Below, in pieces: positions 54,345 to 64,000 of a stretch of DNA of 64,000 bases. Below the pieces are notes generated by a model that saw nothing but the letters and a program-made list of their open reading frames with translations, ran no database searches and was not told the origin of the DNA. Position 1 is the stretch's first letter. The number at the start of each line of letters is the position of its first letter. The DNA comes from Meghimatium bilineatum (Eukaryota > Mollusca > Gastropoda > Stylommatophora > Philomycidae). The translations under genes and the position numbers were made by a program. The DNA is taken from NCBI GenBank assembly GCA_034231615.1, contig CM067322.1, forward strand, positions 58,534,938 to 58,598,937. Direction: 5' to 3'.

Positions 54345-55050
54345 GCTCCTGAACAGTGGATTGCGACAGTGGAGAGAATAGTAGATTGAGGCAGTGGAGA
54401 GAATAGTGGAATGAGGCAATGGAGAGAAAGGTGAATTGAGGCAGTGGAGAGAATAGTGGATTGAGGCAGTGGAGAGAATAGTGAATTGAGGCAGTGTAGA
54501 GAATAGTGGATTGAGACAGTGGAGAGAATAGTGGATTGAGGCAGTGTAGAGAATATTGGATTGAGGCAGTGGATAGAATAGTGGATTGAGGCAGTGTAGA
54601 GAATATGGGATTGAGGTAGTGTAGAGAATATTGGATTGAGGCAGTGCAGAGAATATTGGATTGAGGCAGTGGAGAGAACAGTGGATTGAGACAGTGGAGA
54701 GAACAGTGGATTGAGACAGTGGAGAGAATAGTGGATTGAGACAGTGGAGAGAATAGTGGATTGAGGCAGTGTAGAGAATATTGGATTGAGGTAGTGTAGA
54801 GAATATTGGATTGAGGCAGTGCAGAGAATATTGGATTGAGGCAGTGGAGAGAACAGTGGATTGAGACAGTGGAGAGAACAGTGGATTGAGACAGTGGAGA
54901 GAATAGTGGATTGAGACAGTGGAGAGAATAGTGGATTGAGACAGTGGAGAAAACAGTGGATTGAGGCAGTGGAGAGAACAGTGGATTTAGACAGTGTAGA
55001 GAATAGTGGATTTAGAAAGTATAAAGAATAGTGGATTGAGGCAGTGGAGA
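54345..55050. repeat. Minisatellite, 25 bp x about 28
   Basis: Copies of GAATAGTGGATTGAGGCAGT plus GGAGA. Base changes alternate between G and A or T at a few positions. It opens a 272-codon minus-strand frame that is not a gene. Confidence 0.97.
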
Positions 55051-55064
55051 GATCGATGTTGGAA

Positions 55065-55390
55065 TGCGACACGTTGATTTTCGTGCTGGTCATGTGGGTG
55101 TTCAAGGGAATGAGATAGCAGATCGGTTAGCTTGCACAGCTACTGTGTCGTGTGGTAGAGCAACGGATCGTGCCGACTTTTTAAACTCCTTACGAGAAAC
55201 ACTGCCAAATTAAATTTATGAGGATTTCTCTTCCTTGTCCAAAATAATCGAAATGCGGCGTTGCTAGAAATAAGCGCAACTGTTGGCTTAGAAAAATAGT
55301 TGTAAAGGAACAGGGAACTGAACTTTGTCATTCCTGTAATGATTGCTACACGCAAGAGTAAATCAGACTTATCAGGAGTGCAGCGATGGT
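55065..55390 (+). mobile_element. I-clade LINE RNase H fragment
   Basis: Reads HVDFRAGHVGVQGNEIADRL near 55075, the conserved GH.G..GNE.AD motif of LINE RNase H, then TDRADFLNSLRET. Stops follow. Confidence 0.8.
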
Positions 55391-55405
55391 AATCCAACGA
55401 CAAAC

Positions 55406-55565
55406 TTCTTCTTCTTCAGCGTTCTTTCTCGAACTCCCACTAGATCTCTATTGTAGCAGGACAATGACCCCACTAGATTTACAGCAGGATATAGTCCAGA
55501 GAATGGAAATGCTGTGTGGCGCCGTTTTATTTGCGCAAATGCCCAGACACATCTGTCTTCGGCGG
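55406..55565 (-). mobile_element. SINE-A copy with exact 11-bp duplication
   Basis: 160 bp bounded by CAACGACAAAC at 55395-55405 and 55566-55576. Defines the family ends. Confidence 0.97.
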
Positions 55566-55691
55566 CAACGACAAACTAACTAACTATATATTGTGAATAG
55601 AATTTGGAGTTGGGACGTGGAGCTTAAAAACGGCACATGTCGAACCACACTTCGTAAACAACTGCCCACACGATATATATCAGGGTACATT

Positions 55692-55994
55692 CATTATCAT
55701 CAGGTGCCATGCCGACTAGCGTAGGCGGTCACGGCTCTCCACAGCTCTTTGTCCACAGTATTATGTATCAAGGTCGTTGTTGTTTCCTTGCCGTGCCAGG
55801 CTGTCAAACTGTCTAATATTATCTCACGTTGTCGCCCTCTGTCTCTGTTGCCTTCAATTTTGCCTGTTGTGACTATGTTATTTAAACCTGCCTGTCTCAT
55901 GAAGTGGCCAAAAAAAGAATATTGCATTTTTCTTATATTGTTGATTAAGGTACGTTTTGCATTTGACTCTTTCAACACCTCTACATTTCAACAC
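55692..55994 (-). mobile_element. R2 LINE 3' tail with exact 11-bp duplication
   Basis: Reverse R2 tail: LKESNAKRTLINNIRK, GNRDRGRQREIILDSLTAW and AYASRHGT on the minus strand, bounded by CAGGGTACATT at 55681-55691 and 55995-56005. Confidence 0.95.
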
Positions 55995-57344
55995 CAGGGT
56001 ACATTATCATTACGAAATATGGACTGTTCGAGGTCAGATGTTTTAGTTGTACAGTGCCACTACTTTGCCTAACTTTCGATGAAATATCGATTTATATGAA
56101 GTGTCTGCATATCAGCCTTATTCATATTCGAACTCAACAGGTAAAACATCACCTTGTTCCCCCACACACTTCCCCCTTTCCCCACACTCTCAATCGAAAG
56201 GATAAACACTAGTCTGCATTATCTGTGAGCAATTACGATTTTCAATTCAAATTGATTTATGTGAAATTACCGCTTTTCATGTAAACCCAATCTGCGATTT
56301 AATTCAGCTTTCAATTAAAAAGTAATCTACTAGTATTTACTGCTGTTTATTCAAAACTAATTTACGAGTAATTACAGCATTAATTCAAAACTAATATACA
56401 AGTAATTATACGTTTTGGTTACAAACTAATCTATGAATAATTATAGTTTTTCATTTCAAACTAATCTTCGAGTAATTATAGCTCTTCATTTCAAACTAAT
56501 CTTCGAGTAATTATAGCTTTTCATTTCAAACGAATATACTATTAATTACAACTTTCATTCCAATATAAATATACTACATATATATGTGTAGAATATAGGG
56601 TCCTATATGGTGGAAATATTATGAGGAAATATAATACATTTCATCTACTAGTAACAAAAGCTTTCATTCACATGACTCTACTAGTTAATATATTTTTTCA
56701 TTCATAACGAATCTAGAAGTAATTACATGTACAGCTTTTCATTCGGAATTAATTTAAAATAGCGTACGTTCTAGTACGATAGTATTACAAACCTGTACAA
56801 GCATAAGCAAAACAATTATATTTATTAAAACTCTCGACTTGTTGGATGTCTTTTGGTGATGAGAGTATTTTATATACCTCTCAATGTTCGTGAACACCTG
56901 CTGTATACTATATTTGTTGCTTCGAGTATTTCTTACAACCCTGACATAGTAATGTGCATCTGCGGTTTAATTTCGAGAGACAAAATCTACAACGATCACG
57001 ATTACAACATTATATACCACTTAGTTGGCCCATTCGGTACATTTTATCATATATATACAGTATATTAAATAACGCATAATGAAAGAAAAACTGCATGTTA
57101 CGTTATAACATTAAATTATTGTTTATTTCAGCTCCGTCTGCTTTGTTATTAACCCTTTTTAAATAAACTGACATTATAGCACAATGTGAAACAATAACCA
57201 AACTGTCAGACGATATCCGCCAATGTGGAGAGTGTCTCAGTAACAAAACTAAGAAAATATAACAAATATTATAATGTATTATTGTCAGGTGTTAGTAATA
57301 TAACACATTTTTCACAAAATATCTTGTAGGGATATTTGATGATG

Positions 57345-57530
57345 GAAGAAGACGAAGAAATCAGAGAGGAAAGTATGGATCGACAATATTAAAGCCAGGA
57401 CAGGAATAAGATTCTCCACTCAAACAAAAAACTGATAACAGACAGGCATGGCGAAAGTTTTGTGTGGATGTTTCCAGAGTGGCAACCCTGACGGTTATGG
57501 GTTTGATGATGACGATGATGAATATAGCAA
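57345..57530 (+). mobile_element. R3-like LINE tail
   Basis: Frames read DDGRRRRNQRGK and AWRKFCVDVSRV, and the end TGACGGTTATGGGTTTGATG parallels R3 3' ends. Confidence 0.65.
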
Positions 57531-57762
57531 ATAGTAAATGAATATTAATAAGAAATTAAAAAAACCTAAGAGATAAGAACTTTTTCCATGTTACGAACTA
57601 ATAAAGACTTTTATCAAGAAACAACAACGAACTAGAAATAAACAAACAAAACGAAATACAAAGAGATTGTCTTACAAACCTGATCTCATTATATTAGACA
57701 TGAAAAAAAAGACGCAATTATGTTTTGTTACAAACAACCGCGATGCTGGCCAGAATTTTACA

Positions 57763-57850
57763 TATCATTGATGGCTGGTTGCTTGGTTGCTGATCCAGCG
57801 GTCCATGGGATCATGCCCTTTGACCCAATGCTATTAAATGGCATTATATT
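57763..57850 (-). mobile_element. N1 LINE 3' end fragment
   Basis: GCTGATCCAGCGGTCCATGG and CCCAATGCTATTAAATGGCA, as at 27530. Confidence 0.65.
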
Positions 57851-59039
57851 TCTGGGTATCCTGTGGATTTTTGACCAACCCCGGGACAGAAAATAACTAT
57901 CACACCCCCAGAAAGGTAGGTTTCAACATATGCACTGTTCCTAACCACTGTAGCCAAGATATAGTTAACTGTGCTCATTCCCCGCCACCAATTGACTACT
58001 GGTTATGCTGAACTTCTCTATTTCTCCAGGCATACAAACCAAATGTTCAAGTCAAAAGGATTGTCACGTCCTGAGTCACTGTGCCTCTATGATGGGTCTC
58101 AGCCATAGGAAAAAACAGTGCTGTCAGTTTCCTCCTCCCCAGTGCTGCACAGAACATCTCTGGCTCCCTCCCAGCCATAGAGGGTGCACACATATATTCA
58201 AATAAACATGAAACACATTTCAACAACAAAATAAAAGCATACGAAGCATAATTGTATAGATGACGTGCCATGAAGCTTCTATAAGAAGATAACCTCAATA
58301 TAATGGCATGTCATCTACTAAGGTTTTCTGTTGCATGTGTGGTTTGTCTAGTGGGCCATTGTTGAGACCCACAGACCCACAAATCATTGGTGAGACCCAC
58401 AGACCCACACATCATTGATAGATGAAATCATGAGTAATTACTTCTAGATTCGTTATGAATGGAAAAAAAATGTAATTGCTAGTAGATTAGTTCTGAATGA
58501 AAAAGTATATTAACTAGTAGATTAGTTCTGAATGAAAAAGTATATTAACTAGTAGAGTCATGTGAATGAAAGATTTAGTTACTAGTAGATGAAATGTATT
58601 ATATTTCATTCTCATATTTCATCATAAATATTCTACATATATATGTAGTATATTTATATTGGAATGAAAGTTGTAATTAATAGTATATTAGTTTGAAATG
58701 AAAAGCTATAATTGTTTGAAGATTAGTTTGAAATGAAAAGCTAGAATTATTCATAGATTAGTTTGTAACCAAAACGTATAATTATTTGTAGATTAGTTGT
58801 CAATTGAAAGCCATAATTATTCGTAGATTAGTGAAAGCCTCACGTCAATGATGCCAACTATACACATATACATATACAAACACACCAAAGAGTGAATTTT
58901 TGTTTACGAACCCATAAAGTACGTCAACAAAACAAATTTTAACAAGTTTTGACATCCTTCCTTCCTTGCCAACTCTCAAGAATTTAGGAATACACCCTGC
59001 TTAATTATGTAAAAAGAAATCCCCCCCCCCCCAAAAAAA

Positions 59040-59365
59040 AATTATATATAAAAATTTTTAAAAATAATTAACTTAGCGCAAAAAAAGTGCGGAAAAATAT
59101 AATGCATTTTCTATTTTTTTACAAATGTTTGAAATTCATACATACTTAATTAATTGATGTACAATAGCAGCATAGTTGGCTGCAGAAGGCAATCTGTATT
59201 TAATATCTTACTCGGTGCGGTCAGATTTTGTTATGATAAGAGTTACAATGAAAACACTGCCTTGTCTCAACATGTCGATCAAGAATTCAATATCCGTATT
59301 TTTAATCGTTTTGGTTGCAAATCTTCGTTGATCTTCGTGTCTGCAGATTTAGCATACATCTTTTT
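59040..59365. other. No recognised feature
   Basis: AT-rich, with one short ORF. Nothing matched. Confidence 0.4.
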
Positions 59366-59508
59366 CTGTAGCGTTCATTCTCAAACTCACGTTAGTTCTC
59401 TCTTATGAAAGAACAATTGTCCTACTATATTTCCAGCTGGATGTAAATGCGTTGTCTCCGTTCTATTTGCGGAAACGGTCAGTAACATCGGAATACGTCT
59501 TCGACGGT
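59366..59508 (-). mobile_element. SINE-A copy, diverged
   Basis: Reverse copy from AGCGTTCATTCTCAAACTCA to GAATACGTCTTCGACGG. Confidence 0.75.
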
Positions 59509-59509
59509 A

Positions 59510-60275
59510 TTCAATAAACAATACGCAGTAATCTATTCCGGAAATATAAGCAAGTTAAGACAAAATGACGATGGCTGCCATGACAAGGTTCAATATGATT
59601 TCGAAAGTTAAGTTCAACATTATAATAAAAATGCTTCTATATAGATCTCTAGTGGTAACTATTCTAAAAATTAATCTATATAGATCGCCAGTGGTAAATA
59701 CTTGGGATTTGTTCGTTCCAAAGATCCACCTGCCGACATGAGTAATCAAATCCCTAAAGGGGCAGTATTTAAGACATCCCAACAGTTTGAAATCCATAAT
59801 TCTGAGGAAAAACACTTTCAAAATGGAGATTAACATTGAGGAAGAAGCAAATATTGGAAAACAATGGAAGCTGGCAAATGTGTTCTTAAACTCATACGAA
59901 GTACTCACGGACGCACACAGCGTAGATCAAGGTTGGTCAGGTGACCACCCGCTCCCCCCCCCCCCGAAATTACAAAATTATTATCTAGTAATTTCCATAT
60001 CCCTGTTCGTAATGCAATAAATAAATTATATACTAGTTTTGTTTTTTTAAATACTAAATCCACTAAGTCTCCAAGTCTTTAAAAAAAATCATATAGCAGT
60101 TCATAATTGTACTGTGTGTAGTTTTCTTTCATTATGTTTTTCAAGGGTGGGGGTGGGGGGTATTGATACGTTGAAAACAAGAAATTCAAGGTTCATTATT
60201 TGGATAGTCTTTTCATTATTATTTGGTTTATGAAGTTCATTCATTATAATCAGAAACCATGTAGAATGAATGACT
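59510..60275. other. No recognised feature; direct repeat of 24-30 bp
   Basis: ATAGATCTCTAGTGGTAA and ATAGATCGCCAGTGGTAA occur as two nearby copies (59640 and 59680). A C run lies near 59957. Confidence 0.4.
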
Positions 60276-60277
60276 TA

Positions 60278-60530
60278 GTCCATCATAGTTCTCCACAGCT
60301 CTCTATTTGCAGTATTTTTGGTCAAGTTCGTTGTTGACTTCTTGCAATGCCACGACAACACATCATATAATATCCTCTCATGTTGTCGTCCTCAATGTCT
60401 CTTTCCTTCTATTTCCAGTTGTACCCATCTTCGTCATATCCACCATAACGTGTCCAAAAATAAATGTTCTCTTTCTGATATTATTATTATGTAACCATCT
60501 CGCATTCACTAAACTAACTAATATCTGGAA
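60278..60530 (-). mobile_element. R2-like LINE tail, diverged
   Basis: Reverse fragment: TTCTCCACAGCTCTCTATTT, AATGTCTCTTTCCTTCTATT and CATAACGTGTCCAAAAATAA parallel the R2 tail at 55692. Confidence 0.7.
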
Positions 60531-60604
60531 ATCAAAAGATCTAGGAAGAAACACCAAGCTAAAGCTATTCAACTCCTGTATTGTTCCAGTATGTACGTAT
60601 GTAC

Positions 60605-61425
60605 GTTAAGCCGGCCCTCTTGTGTGCTGAATATATTGTGGAATTTGTAGCCTCTTATTTCAGTAGTCCATCGTTTTCGTGGTCGGCCCGTAGGCCTGCA
60701 TTCGCTGTATCTGTGTAGCATATCGTGCTGTGGTATGCTGTCTGATGGTAGTCTGCTGATGTGTGTAAATCATTATATCTGTTGTCTCTTAATATATTCC
60801 ACGATCGGGATGGTGTCGGTTTCTTGTTTAATGTCTTAATTCCTCACCCTGTCTCTTAGCGATATTCCTAGGATTCTGCGTAAGCATGTCATTTCAGCTG
60901 TCACAAGTTTACGTTTGTCTTGTGCTGTCGTTGTCCACGTTTAGCATTGGTAGCACAATCAATCAATCGTCATGCTGAATGGCGTAGGCGATCAAGTTTA
61001 TCCACGACTATCTGTCTCTTGTGTTGTCAATAAGCTCGATTGATGGGCTTCTACCGTGCCACAATACAAATCCATCTAGTAACTTTTCTCTTTATCGTTC
61101 CCTATCTCTTCTCCCCTTGATCTTTCCATAGGTTATTATGCGTTCAAGCTGTGTTCTTCTCGGCACATGCCCTAGAAACCTTGACTGTCTGGCCCTAATG
61201 TTTGATATGATTGATCTTTTTACGCCAGCAAAAAACAGCACAGCGTTGGCGTAATAATCGTTTTGAATAGAGTTATTTTGGTGTTTACATCTACATTTTT
61301 GTTTCTGAAGATTGGTGCCATTTGCCCTAGGGCTTTCTATACTTTACTACATCTATTGTGTATTTCTTTGCTGCTTGTGCCGTCTGTCGTTATATTACTT
61401 CCTAGGCATATGAATTTAGTATACG
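60605..61425 (-). mobile_element. R5 LINE fragment split by R2
   Basis: The minus strand reads IVEYIKRQQI, RLPSDSIPQHDMLHRY and GRPRKRWTTEIRGY at 60605-60950. After the R2 insert it reads MAPIFRNKNVDVNTKITLFK at 61265-61330, which is upstream coding. Confidence 0.75.
60960..61234 (-). mobile_element. R2 LINE 3' tail inserted in R5
   Basis: Reverse R2 tail of the same subfamily as 49098-49455 (GCGTAGGCGATCAAGTTTAT, CTCTTCTCCCCTTGATCTTT, TTGATTGA 3' end). Short AGCACA repeat on both sides. Confidence 0.8.
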
Positions 61426-61429
61426 AACG

Positions 61430-61868
61430 TATGGAAGTGAAAGCTGGAAATCAACCCAAGCAACAGACCAAAAAATTAAACAGCTTCGAAAACAAATGTC
61501 TCAGGAAACTGATGAACATAAAATAGAGCGATTTCGTCACAAATATGGATTTACGAAATAAAACACACAAAGAATATGTTTCAAACATCATAAAAAATCC
61601 CCGATGGAAATATCTGGGTCCGTTTTAAGACTAGATGTAAACAGAATAAACCAACAAGCCCTTATATGGACAACTGAGGATAAAAGAAAACGATAAAGAC
61701 CCAAAGCAACCCTAACAAACACCATACTTACAGAAGGGGAAATAACTGTCGGCAAGCCCATACAAGAACTAAAACTTTTGCAGGCAGCGGATCGCAACTC
61801 ATGGAGAAAACCAGTCAAAACCTGTGCACTATATGCCACATGCGGCATGAAGGAACAAACTAACTAAT
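61430..61868 (+). mobile_element. R6 LINE 3' fragment
   Basis: Reads RLDVNRINQQALIWTTEDKR, IQELKLLQAADRNSWRKPVK and LYATCGMKEQTN, a tail type with the RPK.T...L..D...W pattern of many RTE-X-like elements. Frameshifted upstream. Confidence 0.75.
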
Positions 61869-61904
61869 TGTCTGGCATTCGACTTTTTTTTAACACATGC
61901 TATT

Positions 61905-62108
61905 TTGGTGTTTATCGCTGTCCATAATACGCTCAGCATGCATCCAGAGGCGAGGGCGGAGGTGCGGACCGTCCCAGGCGGCATCATTGGGAGGGCGGCA
62001 AATTTATTTTCGTCCAGTCTTTCAGAATCACTGACATATTTTTTAATGCCACAAGGGCGGAAAATTATGATTCCGCCCCGGGCGCTATTGACCCACGCTA
62101 CGCCACTG
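61905..62108 (-). mobile_element. hAT-like non-autonomous element end
   Basis: On the minus strand it begins CAGTGGCGTAGCGTGGGTCA then GCGCCCGGGGCGGAA, matching the CAGTGGCG...GCGCCCGGGG termini common in hAT elements. Opposite end not found. Confidence 0.5.
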
Positions 62109-62109
62109 T

Positions 62110-62660
62110 ACATATGTACACATTCGTACATATGTCTCTGTAATTAGTGTGAACGAAAATCGATGTAAGGCATTAAAAAGGGAGATCTGATAAAGCAGAG
62201 AGGGTAGAACCGGGGTTCATGAAGAGAAGAGATAAGGAGGTATGTGTGGATAAACCTCATGTAAGAGAATGTGGGAGGATGATAGCATTGGTTACAGGAG
62301 AAACTCTCTTATAACGTACATGGTCGTAATGGGTCCCTCGGTCCAGCAACAGCTTGCAAAGTCCCATGTGTGGCCACCAACCATCGCACATAGGCTCAAT
62401 TGTTTAAAGCATACGAACGATAGTGATGACGCAGAAAAGGGGCAGCAAGAAGATATAGCGCAATGACTGAGTGTAGAAAGGGTTGTGAGGGTTTAGTTGA
62501 AGGATAGTGCCTAGTTAATAGCATGGAGCTTAAGAGAACCAAGGTTTTGCATCATTCTGTTATCTAAGGATCCCCAGAATAGCGGGCGACTAAGCCAGTG
62601 ACTTGATTATCATGTTTGCCCATGTGGGATTGGCTATTGAAATGAAGAGCTACGAAGTTA
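62110..62660. other. No recognised feature
   Basis: Purine-rich sequence; nothing matched. Confidence 0.4.
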
Positions 62661-62689
62661 AATCATGATAGAGATAGCACACAAGTGCT

Positions 62690-62905
62690 TCGATCTGACA
62701 GAAGTCTACCCATTTCCCCAGTAAATTTCCAGTTGCATGGTTTACAAACAAAAACATATATGAGGTTACAGGACTCACAAGTAAAACAGTGGTGGATGTG
62801 AAACATAAACTTGGGAAACTGGATTGTCGGATTTGCCTCCTCGTTTTCTCCCTTCAATCGCTTATTCACTGTTTTTATAGCACTGCCATTTATACCTACG
62901 ACATT
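62690..62905 (-). mobile_element. Penelope-like GIY-YIG endonuclease fragment
   Basis: The minus strand reads CFTCESCNLIYVFVCKPCNW then KFTGEMGRLLSDRS. This resembles the C-terminal endonuclease of Penelope-like elements (NLIY.I.C..C...YIGET.R.L..R). The frame is open for 93 codons. No RT lies nearby. Confidence 0.65.
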
Positions 62906-62944
62906 TATACTGTGATCCCCTATAGGCCATACATATAACGCCAT

Positions 62945-63585
62945 TGTTTGTGACGGTTTCCTTTATCTAGCAGCATCTCTCCGTGTCTCTGACTTCTCCA
63001 CGCTTTCCCTTAAATCTCTATGGTGTCTTCATGTTTACTGTTATTTTATGTACATATATACGTCATGGTTGGTTTGTTGTATTGCGATAGCTGTGCCTTT
63101 TGATAAGCCAGGACACTTTTGTCTTCCTATCCGATCCTACTCTCCGTCACTTTTACCCTTTTTCCATCGTGTCTACTCCTTGTCCCTTCTTTCTCTAGCC
63201 TACTAACTTTCTTGCTCACACACCCTAATTCTTTTCTGCCCTTGTTGACCTCCATGCTGTGTCATATTTATGTTTCGACTTCGGTCTTCGCATTCAATCA
63301 GAGCATTCTGAGAGTCTGATTAAATTGCGGTGCGTGTTGATGTTTCGTTATCACCAAGTTAAAGCCACTGTCACTATTTCCCTTCTCATACTCGATATTG
63401 TTTTGGAATATACAGTAAATATATGCGTAATTTTCTGGTAGGCAACGAAACTCCAAAAAACGAGTTTGTTTCTCTTTTTACTAACCATCTGTGTAAATTC
63501 TTATATTGTGTAGCTTTGAGTATTGTTAAGTGACTTTGAGGAGAGTAAGTCCTTACACCTTTGGCCAATTTGTGGATTGTTCACA
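62945..63585. other. No recognised feature
   Basis: T-rich plus strand with short frames; nothing matched. Confidence 0.4.
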
Positions 63586-63599
63586 CAGAATAGGGAGAA

Positions 63600-63926
63600 T
63601 ATGGCAGAAGATCACAGACAGAAGAATAAGGAGAACATCATGGAAAGAGAAGAAAACAAATAAAGAGATACTAAAAACACTTAATATGAAGAAGGAACTA
63701 CTAAGAGAAATCTCAGGAAAATAAAATACTTTGGACACAATAAAAGACATGACACCTTATTGGAGACCTTACTTGAGGGTAAAGTCAAAGGGAAGCGAGC
63801 AAGAGGTAGGCAGAGATACAAGTGGGAGAGTAACATCACACGATGGACAGGTTACAGTCTAGCAGAGTGCATCACCAAGACAGGAGACAGACGATGTTAC
63901 GGAGATGGCACTTAATGATGATGATT
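63600..63926 (+). mobile_element. R1 LINE 3' tail
   Basis: RIRRTSWKEKKTNKEILKTL, then GKSKGKRARGRQRYKWESNI in another frame, ending GATGGCACTTAATGATGATG. A 25-bp gap is present relative to the 42528 copy. Confidence 0.88.
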
Positions 63927-64000
63927 TGTGGATGCTTCATCCAAACCAAGTTTAACCATTTTCATGTTCGGTAACTCTTGAATATGATTCAATAATAACA

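Larger units (their letters stand above)
56357..58830. mobile_element. Foldback-like element
   Basis: Left arm 56357-56728 and right arm 58434-58830 are inverted copies of each other and contain tandem subunits around AATTATAGCTTTTCATTTCA. The interior (about 1.7 kb) has no transposase and carries an R3-like tail and an N1 fragment. Further subunits lie outside the left arm (about 56250-56356). Confidence 0.75.

Noticed and set aside
54287-55105. 272-codon minus-strand open frame
   Set aside because: It runs through the 25-bp tandem array; the period of 25 cycles through all frames and gives a repetitive serine/leucine string. No domain.
1-64000. tRNA, rRNA or riboswitch genes
   Set aside because: No cloverleaf-type or rRNA-like segment was recognised by eye; a covariance search was not possible.

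Overview
This is a repeat-dominated stretch of nuclear DNA from an invertebrate animal. Evidence for an animal is a multi-exon procollagen galactosyltransferase-type gene, a fossil Polinton/Maverick, Penelope-like, RTE-like and I-clade non-LTR retroelements, at least one SINE superfamily, and long minisatellites. I cannot name the species or phylum from sequence alone.

Layout. 1-1935 is an AT-rich tandem array. 2040-3060 is a decayed ankyrin-repeat reading frame. About 3060-11450 is an old, broken Polinton fossil: integrase (-), small zinc-binding ORF (+), protein-primed DNA polymerase B (+), adenain-like protease (-), zinc ribbon (+), PLA2-like domain (+). It has been hit by at least eight later LINE or SINE insertions. 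11.8-12.5 kb holds microsatellite, minisatellite and a SINE.

12537-41138 (minus strand) carries the main host gene. I place twelve exons of a COLGALT/GLT25D-type glycosyltransferase, from a signal-peptide exon at 41.1 kb to the EDDVRFE catalytic exon at 12.5 kb. Its introns are filled with minisatellites (including a 3.3-kb array of a 52-bp unit), SINEs and LINE 3' ends. One exon contains a SINE with target-site duplication and another has a reading-frame break, so the locus looks like a decaying paralogue or pseudogene, or carries assembly errors. Exon 2, the exon encoding the conserved GEIGCFLSHY-type segment, and all exons after the EDDVRFE exon were not found.

41.5-51.3 kb is a LINE graveyard with clear nesting: an RTE-like copy (R2) was entered by an R4 copy and, in reverse, by an almost complete R3 copy. 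51.4-55.1 kb is mostly short tandem arrays and dispersed repeats. 55.4-56.0 kb has cleanly bounded SINE and LINE insertions. 56.36-58.83 kb is a foldback-like element with about 390-bp inverted arms. 60-64 kb has more nested LINEs, a hAT-like terminus and a Penelope-type GIY-YIG endonuclease fragment.

Family labels used here (mine): R1-R6 are RTE-like LINE families told apart by their C-terminal tails and 3' ends; N1 is an I-clade LINE group with RNase H and a zinc-knuckle tail; SINE-A, -B and -C are three related short interspersed families. No tRNA, rRNA or CRISPR array was recognised.
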